Positions 46,095 through 55,764 of a stretch of 64,000 bases of DNA are shown here, one piece after another. The DNA comes from Mesorhizobium sp. AR10 (GTDB taxonomy: Bacteria; Pseudomonadota; Alphaproteobacteria; Rhizobiales; Rhizobiaceae), in the NCBI RefSeq assembly GCF_024746795.1, contig NZ_CP080524.1, positions 3,636,001-3,700,000 on the forward strand, written 5' to 3'. Under the pieces are notes generated by a model. That model searched no databases. It was not told where the DNA came from and was given only the letters and a program-made list of their open reading frames with translations. The position numbers and the translations under genes are program-made. Numbering within the stretch: position 1 is the first letter of the stretch; the number at the start of each line of letters is the position of its first letter.

Positions 46095-46966
46095 GCGTTT
46101 CGGACACCGAAAAGGACGAGATCGAGAAATCGTCAGCGCCGCTGATGGAGCATCTCATTGAGTTGCGCCGGCGGCTGATCTGGTCGATCGGCGGCTTCTT
46201 CGTCGCCTTCCTCGTCTGCTTCTTCTTCGCCAAGAAGCTGTTCAATCTGCTGGTCATTCCGTTCAAATGGGCGACCCAATGGGCCGGACTCGACCCGCAC
46301 AAGGTCGAGCTGATCTACACGGCGCCGCAGGAATTCTTTTTCACCCAGGTCAAGCTCGCCATGTTCGGCGGCATGGTCATCGCCTTTCCGCTGATCGCCA
46401 CGCAGATCTACAAATTCATCGCGCCCGGCCTCTACAAGAACGAACGCAACGCCTTCCTGCCGTTCCTGATCGCCTCGCCGATCCTGTTCCTGATGGGCGC
46501 GTCGCTGGTATATTTCTTCTTCACGCCGATGGTGATGTGGTTCTTCCTCGCCATGCAGCAGACCGGCACTGACGACCAGGTTCAGATTTCGCTGCTGCCG
46601 AAGGTGTCGGAATATCTCAGCCTGATCATGACGCTGATCTTCTCCTTCGGCCTGGTGTTCCAGCTGCCTGTGGTGACCAGCCTGATGACGCGGGTGGGCA
46701 TGCTGTCGTCGCAGGCGCTGGTCGAAAAGCGCAAATGGGCGATCGTCATCGCGTTCGTCGTGGCGGCGGTGCTGACCCCGCCCGATCCGATGAGCCAGAT
46801 CGGCCTGGCCATTCCCACCATCATTCTCTACGAGGTTTCGATCTGGGCCGCCCGACTGATCGAGCGCGACCAGGACAGGCAGAAGGTGGCGCGCGAGAAG
46901 AAGGAGGCCGCGGAAGAGGTGGCCGAAAAGCCCGCCGACGAGCCTTCGACGCAGGGTCCTGCGTAG
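46091..46966 (+). CDS. tatC: Tat translocase subunit TatC
   Basis: Predicted 291 residues with six transmembrane helices. The receptor motif MEHLIELRRRLIWS is at the N-terminus, and TAPQEFFFTQVKLA and FGLVFQLPV are conserved. A charged cytosolic tail follows. It is the primary receptor for twin-arginine signal peptides. GTG start inside the tatB stop; completes tatABC. Confidence 0.95.
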   Translation: MSVSDTEKDEIEKSSAPLMEHLIELRRRLIWSIGGFFVAFLVCFFFAKKLFNLLVIPFKWATQWAGLDPHKVELIYTAPQEFFFTQVKLAMFGGMVIAFPLIATQIYKFIAPGLYKNERNAFLPFLIASPILFLMGASLVYFFFTPMVMWFFLAMQQTGTDDQVQISLLPKVSEYLSLIMTLIFSFGLVFQLPVVTSLMTRVGMLSSQALVEKRKWAIVIAFVVAAVLTPPDPMSQIGLAIPTIILYEVSIWAARLIERDQDRQKVAREKKEAAEEVAEKPADEPSTQGPA

Positions 46967-47081
46967 GCCCTAGCGTTCCGGCGCCTGCGTCAGCGGAAAA
47001 ACGCGACGGTCCCTGAACCCCGTCTTGCATCGATCAAGGATGCGGTTTACGCCCTCAGGCCTTACCTGAGGACGAACAAAC

Positions 47082-48386
47082 ATGCTTGACATCAAATGGA
47101 TTCGCGACAACCCGAAGGCCCTTGTCGAAGCGCTTGTTAAGCGCTCGTGGTCCGGTGAGGATGCGCAGTCCACGGTCGACCGGCTCATCGCCTCGGATGA
47201 GGCGCGGCGCGAACACGTCACTGAGCTTCAGACAAAGCAGGAGCGCCGCAACGCCGCTTCGAAGGAGATCGGCAACGCCATGCGTTCGGGCGATGCCGCG
47301 CTTGCCGACAAACTGAAAGCCGAGGTCGGCGAGATCAAGACCTTCATCCAGAATGGCGAGGCGCGCGAACGCGAACTCGACAAGGCGCTGAACGATGCAC
47401 TGGCAGTGCTGCCCAATGTGCCGCTCGACGACGTGCCAGTCGGCAAGGACGAGCACGACAATGTCGTCAGGCGCACCGTCGGCAAGGTGCCGACACGCCC
47501 CAATTGGGTGAAGGAGCATTTCGAGATCGGCGAAGCACTCGGCATGATGGATTTCGAGCGCGCCGCGAAATTGTCCGGCTCGCGCTTCACCGTGCTGAAG
47601 AGCGGGCTGGCGCGAATGGAACGCGCGCTCGGCCAGTTCATGCTGGATCTGCACACCACCGAGCACGGCTACGAAGAGATCCAGCCGCCGCTGATGGTGC
47701 GCGACGAGGTCCTTTTCGGCACAAACCAGCTGCCGAAGTTCGAGGAAGACCTTTTCTTCACCCGGCATGGAGACGGCAGGCTGGGCTTGATCCCCACCGC
47801 CGAAGTCCCGCTCACCAATCTCGTGCGCGAGGAGATAACCGCCCATGAAAAGCTGCCGCTGCGCTACACGGCGCTGACGCCGTGCTTCCGTTCGGAAGCA
47901 GGTTCGGCCGGTCGCGATACGCGCGGCATGCTGCGCCAGCACCAGTTCTACAAGGTCGAACTGGTGTCGATCACCGACCAGGAGTCCTCGCTCGCCGAGC
48001 ACGAGCGGATGACCGAGTGCGCCGAGGAAGTGCTGAAGCGGCTCGGCCTGCCGTTCCGCACCATGACGCTGTGCACCGGCGACATGGGCTTTGGCGCGCG
48101 CAAGACCTATGACATCGAGGTCTGGTTGCCGGGCCAGAACGCCTATCGCGAAATCTCGTCCTGTTCGGTGTGCGGTGACTTCCAGGCGCGGCGCATGGAC
48201 GCCCGCTACAAGGACAAGGACGGCAAGGGCAACCGCTTTGTCCATACGCTGAACGGCTCCGGCACCGCCGTCGGCCGCGCGCTTATAGCTGTCATCGAAA
48301 ACTACCAGAATGAGGATGGCAGCGTAACCATTCCTGAAGCGCTGCGGCCTTATATGGGTGGTCTGGCAAAGATCGAATCGAAGTAA
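47082..48386 (+). CDS. serS: seryl-tRNA synthetase
   Basis: Predicted 434 residues, class II synthetase. N-terminal coiled-coil tRNA-binding arm (about 30-105), then class II motif 2 [20 protein letters not shown] and motif 3 [18 protein letters not shown]. It charges tRNA-Ser and tRNA-Sec. Its TAA overlaps the surE ATG by one base. No T-box is visible upstream. Confidence 0.97.
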   Translation: MLDIKWIRDNPKALVEALVKRSWSGEDAQSTVDRLIASDEARREHVTELQTKQERRNAASKEIGNAMRSGDAALADKLKAEVGEIKTFIQNGEARERELDKALNDALAVLPNVPLDDVPVGKDEHDNVVRRTVGKVPTRPNWVKEHFEIGEALGMMDFERAAKLSGSRFTVLKSGLARMERALGQFMLDLHTTEHGYEEIQPPLMVRDEVLFGTNQLPKFEEDLFFTRHGDGRLGLIPTAEVPLTNLVREEITAHEKLPLRYTALTPCFRSEAGSAGRDTRGMLRQHQFYKVELVSITDQESSLAEHERMTECAEEVLKRLGLPFRTMTLCTGDMGFGARKTYDIEVWLPGQNAYREISSCSVCGDFQARRMDARYKDKDGKGNRFVHTLNGSGTAVGRALIAVIENYQNEDGSVTIPEALRPYMGGLAKIESK

Positions 48387-49144
48387 TGCGCATCCTTCTG
48401 ACCAATGATGACGGTATCCATGCCGAGGGCCTGGCGTCGCTCGAACGCATCGCCCGCACGCTGTCGGACGATGTCTGGGTGGTGGCGCCGGAGCAGGACC
48501 AGTCGGGCTATGCACATTCGCTGTCGATCTCCGAGCCGCTGCGCCTGAGGAAAATCGGCGAGAAGCACTATGCGGTGCGCGGCACGCCGACCGACTGCGT
48601 CATCATGGGCGTGAAAAAGATCCTGCCTGGCGCGCCGGACCTGATCCTGTCCGGGGTCAACTCCGGCGCCAACATCGCCGACGACGTCACCTATTCGGGC
48701 ACTGTCGCCGGCGCCATGGAAGGCGCGCTGCTCGGGGTGCGCTCGATCGCGCTCAGCCAGGCCTACAGCTATCTTGGCGAGGATCGCGTCGTTCCCTACG
48801 AGACCACCGAGGCGCTGGCGCCCGCATTGCTGCAGAAGCTTGTCGCCATGCCGCTGCCGGACGGCGTGCTGCTCAACGTCAATTTTCCCAATTGCCTGCC
48901 AGAAGAGGTCGTCGGTACGGTGGTGACCTCGCAAGGCAAGCTGGTCCACAGCCTGTGGGTCGACGAGCGCCGCGATGGACGCGGCTTGCCTTACTACTGG
49001 CTGCGCTTCGGCCGCGAGCCGGTCGAGGGCAAGCAAGGCACCGACCTCTACGCCATGCGCAACAAACTGGTGTCGGTGACGCCGCTGCAGCTCGACCTTA
49101 CCGCCCATGAAATCCGCGACCAACTGACCAAGGCTCTCTCATGA
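48386..49144 (+). CDS. surE: 5'-nucleotidase SurE
   Basis: Predicted 252 residues. The metal-binding N-terminus [10 protein letters not shown] (Asp8, Asp9) and [25 protein letters not shown] are diagnostic. It dephosphorylates nucleoside monophosphates and polyphosphate in stationary-phase survival. The stop overlaps the pcm start (ATGA). Confidence 0.96.
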   Translation: MRILLTNDDGIHAEGLASLERIARTLSDDVWVVAPEQDQSGYAHSLSISEPLRLRKIGEKHYAVRGTPTDCVIMGVKKILPGAPDLILSGVNSGANIADDVTYSGTVAGAMEGALLGVRSIALSQAYSYLGEDRVVPYETTEALAPALLQKLVAMPLPDGVLLNVNFPNCLPEEVVGTVVTSQGKLVHSLWVDERRDGRGLPYYWLRFGREPVEGKQGTDLYAMRNKLVSVTPLQLDLTAHEIRDQLTKALS

Positions 49145-49794
49145 ACATGGCTGTCGATGACCGCGAAGGTTTTGCCGCCTTTCTGCTTCGCTTGCGTGGC
49201 CAGGGCGCGGCTCCGAAGGCGCTGATCGCCGCCTTCGAGGCGACGCCGCGCCGCGGCTTCATCTCCGGACACTTCCACGCCATCGCCTGGTCGGACGGGA
49301 TGCTGCCGATCGAGTGCGGTGAGGCGATCGAGGGTGCTGACCTGCAGGCGGCGGTGATCGCAGCCCTTGCCATCGAACCCGGCAACCGCGTGCTCGAGAT
49401 CGGCACCGGATCGGGCTACACGGCTGCGGTGATGTCGCGGCTCGCCTCGCGGGTCGTTACCATCGACCGCTACAAGACGCTGGCCGAGCAGGCCAAACAG
49501 CGCTTCGAGGCCCTCGCCATTGGCAACGTCATCGTTCGCCAAGCGGACGGTTCCAACGGGCTGGCCAATGAGGGGCCGTTCGACCGTATCGTCGCCTGGG
49601 CGGCCTTCGACAGCCTGCCGCGCTTCCTGCTCGACCAATTGTCGAGCGGCGGAATCGTCATTGCGCCGATCGGGCCGGAAGAGGACGAGCAGGTGCTGGC
49701 CAAGCTGACCAAGGTCGGCAGCCGTTTCGAGCGCGAGGACATAGGCAGCGTTCGCCTGCAGCCGATTGTGCGCAGCGTCGCCGCAGTCATCTAG
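49141..49794 (+). CDS. pcm: protein-L-isoaspartate O-methyltransferase
   Basis: Predicted 217 residues. SAM motif [20 protein letters not shown], the substrate loop [21 protein letters not shown] (variant of the canonical LPIGxGQTIS) and [14 protein letters not shown] match PIMT. It methylates isoaspartyl residues to start repair of aged proteins. Coupled to surE as in the classical surE-pcm-nlpD order. Confidence 0.93.
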   Translation: MNMAVDDREGFAAFLLRLRGQGAAPKALIAAFEATPRRGFISGHFHAIAWSDGMLPIECGEAIEGADLQAAVIAALAIEPGNRVLEIGTGSGYTAAVMSRLASRVVTIDRYKTLAEQAKQRFEALAIGNVIVRQADGSNGLANEGPFDRIVAWAAFDSLPRFLLDQLSSGGIVIAPIGPEEDEQVLAKLTKVGSRFEREDIGSVRLQPIVRSVAAVI

Positions 49795-49933
49795 GGGCAT
49801 TGATATTCAGGTGATGCCGGCCTGCAAATGCTGGCTTCCTGCGCTTCCGGTGCTCACGTACGAAAAGTACGCTCCGCTCCGGTTCTCGGAATCCACCATT
49901 TTTGGCTCGGCCTGAGCTGGATCTGAATGGCCC
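49795..49933. repeat. 139-bp imperfect palindrome, MITE/REP-like
   Basis: The two arms (about 66 bp each) are near reverse complements over their full length. They begin GGGCATTGATATTCAGG and end CTGAATGGCCC, with CCGG...CGTAC at the inner ends around a GAAAA centre. It starts directly after the pcm stop and fills most of the gap before the nlpD-like gene. The size and shape suggest a non-autonomous mobile repeat; I recall similar blocks in Mesorhizobium intergenic DNA, but only one copy lies here. Confidence 0.65.
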
Positions 49934-50054
49934 TTCGGCGCACTCGAAAATATTTTAAGAAAAATTGCGTCTGATTCTAAGGGGTTAACCGACCAGTAAC
50001 ATTAACGCGCTTTAATCATGCCTAGTTTGTACCGGGTATGTGCGGGTTAGTGCG

Positions 50055-51572
50055 ATGCAATTCAGTGTTTTGAAGGCAAACGGGCGTAATCTGGCGCGTG
50101 GCTGCGCTGTCCTGATGGTTGCAGGCGCGGCGGCAGGATGCAGCTCCCAGGTCTCACGGTTCAACGGTGTCGACGACGTCTTCACCTCCTCGACCAACAA
50201 TCAGCGCGCCATCATCGACAAGCAGAACACCGCCCAGCCTTATCCGGGCGATGTCGGCGCCGAGCCGGTCGCAGCTGCGCCGGTCGATGGCAGCCATACC
50301 CAGTCGGTCAGCCGTTCCAGCCTGGAACCGGTTACCGTTCAGCAACTGCCGCCCCCCAGTCAGCCGGCCCCGGCCGCTGCAAATCCGGTGCGCGCTGCCT
50401 CGGCCCCAGTGCTGGCACCTGTCGACAGGACCACGACCGGCACCGTCGATCCGGCCACAAAGCCGTTCAAGGACGCGCAGCCGGATGCGCCGCGCAGCGC
50501 CAGCCCGCATGCGACCGAGATCATCGTCAAGGACGGCGAGACCATTTCCGGCCTGTCGCATCGCTACGGCGTGCCCTCGGACGTCATCATGAAGGTCAAT
50601 GGCCTGAGCGCTACCAAGGGGCTGAAGACCGGCCAGAAGCTGGTTATCCCGGCCTATGCCTATTCGAGCAAGAATTCGGCGTCCGCGCCGAAAATTGCCG
50701 ACGCCAAGCCCTCGAATGGCACCAAGCACGATTTGCCGGTCAGCGCGCCGGACAAGGTGGCCGTGCTGCCGCAGCAGCCGAAACTCAAGGAAGGCAAGTC
50801 TGCCGGCCAGGTGGACGCTTCGGCCGCGGCAAACCAGCCGAAGGATGGCAAGGCAGCACCACAGGTGGCTTCGGCCAAGGCGGCCGCCGGCACCTACACG
50901 GTCCAGCAGGGCGATACGCTCTCGGCCATCGCCAGGAAGACCGGTGTCGGCGTCGTCGCGCTGAAGCAGGCGAACGGCATGCAGGACGGCCTGCTCAAGA
51001 TCGGCCAGACGCTGAAGGTTCCGGCCGGCGGCACCGCGACGCTTGCCGGCGCAAAGCCGGCGAAGGTCGATCCGGTGACGACGGCCACCACCCAGCCGGC
51101 GGCGAAGACCACACCCTCGCAGACGCTAGCCTCCTACACGCCGCCGAAGAAGGACGCCAAGGTCATCCAGCAGGCCGAGGACGACGACGCGGTGGCGCCG
51201 AACGCCACCGGCATCGGCAAGATGCGCTGGCCGGTGCGTGGCCGGGTGATCTCCAATTTCGGCGGCGGCAAGGACGGTGTCGACATCGCCGTGCCGGCGG
51301 GGACGCCGGTCAAGGCAGCCGAGAATGGCGTCGTCATCTATGCCGGCGACGGTCTCAAGGAATTCGGCAACACCGTGCTAGTGCGCCACGAGAACGGACT
51401 GGTCACGGTCTATGGCCATGCCAGTTCGATCGAGGTGCAGCGCGGCCAGAAGGTCAAGCGCGGCCAGGAAATCGCGCTTTCAGGCATGAGCGGCACGACA
51501 GACTCGCCGAAACTGCACTTCGAAGTGCGCAAGAACTCGGCCCCGGTCGATCCCTCGGGCTACCTCGAATAG
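50055..51572 (+). CDS. nlpD: LysM-LytM protein of the NlpD/DipM type
   Basis: Predicted 505 residues. A hydrophobic leader ends with a possible lipobox AAGC (Cys29). Two LysM domains (about 155-200, IVKDGETISGLSHRYGV; about 280-324, YTVQQGDTLSAIARKTGV) are joined by Pro/Ala/Lys-rich linkers. The C-terminal LytM (M23) domain (about 395-505) has KDGVDIAVPAGTPV, where the first zinc-ligand His is Lys, but keeps VYGHAS and LHFEVR. Loss of that His is typical of NlpD/EnvC/DipM activators, which control amidases rather than cut wall themselves. Follows surE-pcm as nlpD does in gammaproteobacteria, without rpoS. Confidence 0.85.
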   Translation: MQFSVLKANGRNLARGCAVLMVAGAAAGCSSQVSRFNGVDDVFTSSTNNQRAIIDKQNTAQPYPGDVGAEPVAAAPVDGSHTQSVSRSSLEPVTVQQLPPPSQPAPAAANPVRAASAPVLAPVDRTTTGTVDPATKPFKDAQPDAPRSASPHATEIIVKDGETISGLSHRYGVPSDVIMKVNGLSATKGLKTGQKLVIPAYAYSSKNSASAPKIADAKPSNGTKHDLPVSAPDKVAVLPQQPKLKEGKSAGQVDASAAANQPKDGKAAPQVASAKAAAGTYTVQQGDTLSAIARKTGVGVVALKQANGMQDGLLKIGQTLKVPAGGTATLAGAKPAKVDPVTTATTQPAAKTTPSQTLASYTPPKKDAKVIQQAEDDDAVAPNATGIGKMRWPVRGRVISNFGGGKDGVDIAVPAGTPVKAAENGVVIYAGDGLKEFGNTVLVRHENGLVTVYGHASSIEVQRGQKVKRGQEIALSGMSGTTDSPKLHFEVRKNSAPVDPSGYLE

Positions 51573-51624
51573 AAGAAAAAAAGCATTTGTGTGCCGCCTG
51601 ACCTCCAGTCCGGCCCGCCGGCTC

Positions 51625-51652
51625 AGCCCGCTCCGCAAGGGGCGGGCTTTTT
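51625..51652 (+). terminator. Rho-independent terminator after nlpD-like gene
   Basis: Stem AGCCCGCTCC / GGGGCGGGCT (one G-T pair) with GCAA tetraloop and TTTTT. It lies between convergent genes. Confidence 0.93.
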
Positions 51653-51658
51653 CAGTTG

Positions 51659-52534
51659 CTAATCCCTAAGCGGCTTGCCGAGCCGGCCCGCCAGATCCTG
51701 GGTGAACTGCCAGGCGACGCGACCGGAACGGCTGCCGCGCGTCGTCGCCCATTCCAGCGCCTCGGCACGCAGCGTCTCGGGGTCGATGGCGAGGTCGTGA
51801 TGGCGGATATAGCCGTCGATCATGTCGAGATACTCGTCCTGCGAACATTTGTGAAAGCCGAGCCACAGGCCGAAACGGTCGGACAGCGAGACTTTCTCTT
51901 CGACCGCCTCCGACGGGTTGATGGCGGTCGAACGCTCATTGTCGATCATGTCGCGCGGCAACAGGTGGCGCCGGTTCGAGGTGGCATAGAAGATCACGTT
52001 GGCTGGGCGGCCCTCGACGCCACCTTCAAGCGCTGCCTTGAGCGATTTGTAGGAGGTGTCGTCATGGTCGAACGACAGGTCGTCGCAAAACAGGATGACG
52101 CGAAAGGGCGCCGTCTTCAGTAGTCCCATCAGCTTCGGCAGCGTGTCGATGTCCTCGCGATGGATCTCGATCAGCTTGAGCGGCAGGTCCAGTTTGGCCG
52201 AGGCGTTGATCGCGGCGTGCACCGCCTTGACCAACGAGGATTTGCCCATGCCACGCGCGCCCCACAACAGCACGTTGTTGGCGGCGTAGCCGGAGGCGAA
52301 GCGCTCGGTGTTGTCGACCAAAATGTCGCGCACGCGGTCGACGCCGCGGATCAGCCCGATGTCAACGCGGTTGACCTTGCGCACCGGCTCGAGATAGCCG
52401 GGATCGGCCTGCCAGACGAAGCAATCTGCCTCGGCAAGGTCGGTTTGCGGCACCGGCGGCGGGGCGAGGCGAGAGACCGCCTCGATCAGGCGGTCGAGCT
52501 TCTTGTTCAAGGCGTCGATGGTGCTGTCGGTCAT
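51659..52534 (-). CDS. DUF815 P-loop ATPase
   Basis: Predicted 291 residues. Walker A GARGMGKSS (92-100), Walker B-like VILFCDDLSF, then DRFGLWLGFHKCSQDEYLDMI and a C-terminal helical lid: the DUF815 AAA-type ATPases. The function is unknown; the family is widespread and cytosolic. An ATG eight codons upstream (52558) is also possible; neither has a strong ribosome-binding site. Convergent with the nlpD-like gene. Confidence 0.88.
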   Translation of the reverse strand: MTDSTIDALNKKLDRLIEAVSRLAPPPVPQTDLAEADCFVWQADPGYLEPVRKVNRVDIGLIRGVDRVRDILVDNTERFASGYAANNVLLWGARGMGKSSLVKAVHAAINASAKLDLPLKLIEIHREDIDTLPKLMGLLKTAPFRVILFCDDLSFDHDDTSYKSLKAALEGGVEGRPANVIFYATSNRRHLLPRDMIDNERSTAINPSEAVEEKVSLSDRFGLWLGFHKCSQDEYLDMIDGYIRHHDLAIDPETLRAEALEWATTRGSRSGRVAWQFTQDLAGRLGKPLRD

Positions 52535-52623
52535 TTTTGTGTCTTTTTGTTTTTGCATTCGGGAGCGTGCGGGCGGAAACCTACTTCATTGCGACGACAT
52601 AAAAACCGCTTCCAACCTTTTGT

Positions 52624-52677
52624 TTGAGCGTGATCTTTTCCGGAAACGGGGCTCCACTTTTCGGCAACATGCTCTAA
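52624..52677. repeat. rhizobial intergenic palindrome
   Basis: TTGAGCGTGATCTTTTCCGG ... CACTTTTCGGCAACATGCTCTAA: outer arms TTGAGC-G-TGATC / AACATGCTCTAA and inner TTTTCCG / CCACTTTTCGG form an imperfect palindrome. This is the GAGCATGAT ... CGAAAA ... ATGCTCTA repeat that is abundant between genes in Mesorhizobium and relatives (from memory). It lies between the divergent DUF815 and yajC genes. Confidence 0.65.
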
Positions 52678-52809
52678 CACGGGTCAACCGGCCGGAAAAG
52701 CAGCTGAAATGCCGGGCGGCGCAGTTGCATTGGCAACTTTACCGACTATATTCCGGCCAAATTTCGCGGGGCCGCCTTGTGGCGGTTTTTCACCATTCAG
52801 GAGATCTTG

Positions 52810-53145
52810 ATGTTCGTCACACCGGCATACGCCCAAGGCGTCGGCACCACGCCCGATATGTTCATCAGCATTTTGCCGTTTGTCCTGATTTTCGTGATCA
52901 TGTATTTTCTGATCATCCGGCCGCAGCGCACGCAGCTGAAGAAGCGCGCCGAGATGCTGGCGGCGGTACGCCGCGGCGACACGGTCGTCACAGGCGGTGG
53001 CTTCGTCGGCAAGGTGACCAAGGTGATCGACGACAATGAGCTCGAGATCGATCTCGGCGGCACCAAGGTAACGGCGCTGCGCTCGACGATCGCCGATGTG
53101 CGGGTCAAGGGCGAGCCTGTGGCGAACCAGAACGCCAAGAAATAA
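52810..53145 (+). CDS. yajC: Sec translocase accessory protein YajC
   Basis: Predicted 111 residues. One transmembrane helix (about 18-36, ISILPFVLIFVIMYFLIIRPQ) with the family signature IIRPQRTQLKKR, then a small beta domain (GDTVVTGGGFVGKV). GGAGATCTTG precedes the ATG. It sits 52 bp before secDF, with which it forms the YajC-SecDF complex. Confidence 0.95.
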   Translation: MFVTPAYAQGVGTTPDMFISILPFVLIFVIMYFLIIRPQRTQLKKRAEMLAAVRRGDTVVTGGGFVGKVTKVIDDNELEIDLGGTKVTALRSTIADVRVKGEPVANQNAKK

Positions 53146-53197
53146 TCGAATTGAAGGCGGAACGCTGCCGCTTGTACGCCTGAACGGACGATAGACA

Positions 53198-55750
53198 ATG
53201 CTATATTTTTCGCGCTTCAAGATGATCCTGATCTGGCTGGCCGTGGCCGCCACCGTGGTCCTCGCTGCGCCCAATCTCTTTCCTGCCAGTACGTTGGCCA
53301 AGCTTCCAAACTGGGTGCCGAAGCGGCAGATGACGCTCGGCCTCGATCTTCAGGGCGGCTCGCACATCCTGCTCAGGATGGATCCAAACGAACTGGTCAA
53401 GGACCGTTTGGAGACGACGCGCGACGAAATCAGGACGCTGCTGCGCGATGCTAAGATCGGCTACACCGGTCTTGGTGGATCGGGCCGGACCGTGCAGGTC
53501 CGCATCACCGATCCTGCCCAGGTCGATGCCGCCAAGAAGGCGCTCAAGACATTGACCGATCCGGTGGCAGCAGGCCTGTTCACCGGTGGCTCCGTCCAGG
53601 AGATGTCGCTGGATGATTCCGAGCCCGGCCTGCTCAAATTCACCGTCACCGACGCCGGCATCAAATACCGCACGTCGACGGCGCTGACGCAGTCGATCGA
53701 GGTCGTCGATCGCCGCGTCAACGAACTGGGCACGACCGAGCCGATCGTGCAGCGGCAAGGTGATGACCGCATTTTGGTCCAGGTGCCGGGTCTGCAGGAT
53801 CCGCAAAGGCTGAAGGAAATTCTTGGCCAGACCGCCAAGCTGACCTTCCAGATGGTCGACCAGTCGATGCCGGTGCAGGATGCGCTCAACGGCCGCCCGC
53901 CCGCGGGGTCTTCGGTGCTGTATTCGCAGGACGATCCGCCGGTTCCGTACCTGATCGAGAACCGCGTCATCGTTTCGGGCGAAAACCTCGCCGATGCGCA
54001 AGCGACGTTCAATTCCCAGACCAACGAGCCGGTGGTTTCGTTCACCTTCGATTCCAAGGGGGCGGCACGCTTCGGCCAGGCGACCTCGCAGAATGTCGGC
54101 AAGCTGTTTGCCATCATCCTCGACAATCAGGTGATTTCGGCGCCGCAGATCCGCGAGCCGATCCTGGGCGGCTCCGGCCAGATTTCCGGCAGTTTCACTG
54201 CCCAGAGCGCCAACGACCTTGCGGTGCTGCTGCGCGCCGGCGCGCTGCCGGCAACGCTGACGGTGATCGAGGAGCGTACGGTGGGTCCGGGTCTCGGCCA
54301 GGATTCCATCCATGCCGGCAAGGTCGCCGGCATCATTGGTTCGATCCTCGTCGTCGTCTTCATGTTCGTCGCCTACGGCTTCCTCGGCTTCCTCGCCAAT
54401 ATCGCGCTGGCGGTGCATGTGGCGATGATCATCGGGCTGTTGTCGCTGCTCGGCGCGACGCTGACCTTGCCAGGCATCGCCGGTATCGTGCTGACCATCG
54501 GCATGGCGGTCGATTCCAACGTTCTCATTTATGAGCGCATTCGTGAGGAGCGACGAAGCGGCCGCTCGGTGATCCAGGCGATCGACACCGGTTTCACCAA
54601 GGCTCTGGCGACCATCGTCGATTCGAACGTCACGGCGCTGATCGCGACGGTGGTGCTGTTCTGGATCGGCACCGGGCCGGTCAAAGGTTTTGCCATCACC
54701 TTCGCCATCGGCATCCTGACCACCGTCTTCACCGCGTTCACCTTCACCCGGCTGCTGGTGTCGATCTGGCTTCGCCGCGCGCGGCCGAAGGAGTTGCCGC
54801 GGGCTCCGGTGACCTTCATTCCGCCCGGTACGAGAATTCCGTTCATGGGCATCCGCCGCTGGACATTCGCGCTGTCCAGCCTGCTTTCGGTCCTGTCGGT
54901 GGTGCTGTTCATGACGATGGACCTCAACTACGGCATCGACTTCAAGGGCGGTTCGCTGATCGAGGTCAAGGCCAAGAATGGCAACGCCGATCTTGGCGAC
55001 ATCCGCGGCAGGCTTTCGGAACTCAACATCGGCGAGGTGCAGGTGCAGCAGTTCGGCGAGCCGACCGATGTGCTGATCCGTGTCGGCACGCAGGACGGCG
55101 GCGAGAATGCCGAGCAGACCGTCATCGACAAGGTGCGCGGCGAACTGCAGGACAACTATGACTTCCGCCGTGTCGAAGTGGTGGGGCCGACGGTTTCCGG
55201 CGAGCTCGCCAAGCAAGGCACGATCGCCATGCTGGTCGCGCTGCTGGGCATCCTGCTCTATGTCTGGTTCCGCTTCGAATGGCAGTTCGCGGTCGGCGCC
55301 ATCATTGCGACCGTCCACGACATCGTCATGACGCTCGGCTTCTTCGTCATCACCGGTCTCGAATTCAACCAGTCGTCGCTGGCGGCGATCCTGACCATCA
55401 TCGGCTATTCGCTGAATGATACGATCGTCGTCTATGACCGCGTTCGCGAGGATCTGCGAAAATACAAGCGAATGCCGCTGCCGCAATTGTTGAACAACGC
55501 CATCAACGAAACGCTGTCGAGAACGACGCTGACCGCGGTGACGACGATTCTGGCGCTGCTGGCGCTGGTGCTGTTCGGCGGCGAGGTGATCCGTTCGTTC
55601 ACGCTGGCGATGCTGTTCGGCGTCGTCTTCGGAACCTATTCGTCGATCTTCATTGCCGCGCCACTGCTCATCCTGTTCAAGCTGCGGGGCGAGAACGCAA
55701 CCTCCGACGAGGAAAAGCCAGTGAGCGGCGGCAAAGCCGTGGCGACCTGA
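53198..55750 (+). CDS. secDF: fused protein-export protein SecD-SecF
   Basis: Predicted 850 residues, twelve transmembrane helices. The SecD half (about 1-515) has MTLGLDLQGGSHILLRMD, a large periplasmic domain and GMAVDSNVLIYERIREE. The SecF half (about 535-850) has LNYGIDFKGGSLIEVK and GYSLNDTIVVYDRVRE. It uses the proton gradient to pull preproteins through SecYEG. Natural SecD-SecF fusions are frequent in Rhizobiales, so this is not a frameshift artefact. Confidence 0.96.
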   Translation: MLYFSRFKMILIWLAVAATVVLAAPNLFPASTLAKLPNWVPKRQMTLGLDLQGGSHILLRMDPNELVKDRLETTRDEIRTLLRDAKIGYTGLGGSGRTVQVRITDPAQVDAAKKALKTLTDPVAAGLFTGGSVQEMSLDDSEPGLLKFTVTDAGIKYRTSTALTQSIEVVDRRVNELGTTEPIVQRQGDDRILVQVPGLQDPQRLKEILGQTAKLTFQMVDQSMPVQDALNGRPPAGSSVLYSQDDPPVPYLIENRVIVSGENLADAQATFNSQTNEPVVSFTFDSKGAARFGQATSQNVGKLFAIILDNQVISAPQIREPILGGSGQISGSFTAQSANDLAVLLRAGALPATLTVIEERTVGPGLGQDSIHAGKVAGIIGSILVVVFMFVAYGFLGFLANIALAVHVAMIIGLLSLLGATLTLPGIAGIVLTIGMAVDSNVLIYERIREERRSGRSVIQAIDTGFTKALATIVDSNVTALIATVVLFWIGTGPVKGFAITFAIGILTTVFTAFTFTRLLVSIWLRRARPKELPRAPVTFIPPGTRIPFMGIRRWTFALSSLLSVLSVVLFMTMDLNYGIDFKGGSLIEVKAKNGNADLGDIRGRLSELNIGEVQVQQFGEPTDVLIRVGTQDGGENAEQTVIDKVRGELQDNYDFRRVEVVGPTVSGELAKQGTIAMLVALLGILLYVWFRFEWQFAVGAIIATVHDIVMTLGFFVITGLEFNQSSLAAILTIIGYSLNDTIVVYDRVREDLRKYKRMPLPQLLNNAINETLSRTTLTAVTTILALLALVLFGGEVIRSFTLAMLFGVVFGTYSSIFIAAPLLILFKLRGENATSDEEKPVSGGKAVAT

Positions 55751-55764
55751 CGGTCGCCGCGGAG

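Noticed and set aside
46967..47081. T-box or riboswitch before serS
   Set aside because: The 115-bp leader shows no specifier hairpin, antiterminator or T-run.
50138..51601. 487-codon alternative plus-strand frame in the nlpD-like gene
   Set aside because: Arg/Gly-rich overlap frame without domains; LysM and LytM motifs are in the other frame.
53201..55486. 761-codon reverse-strand open frame opposite secDF
   Set aside because: Composition is dominated by Arg, His, Asp and Gln, typical for an antisense frame; secDF on the other strand has full family motifs.
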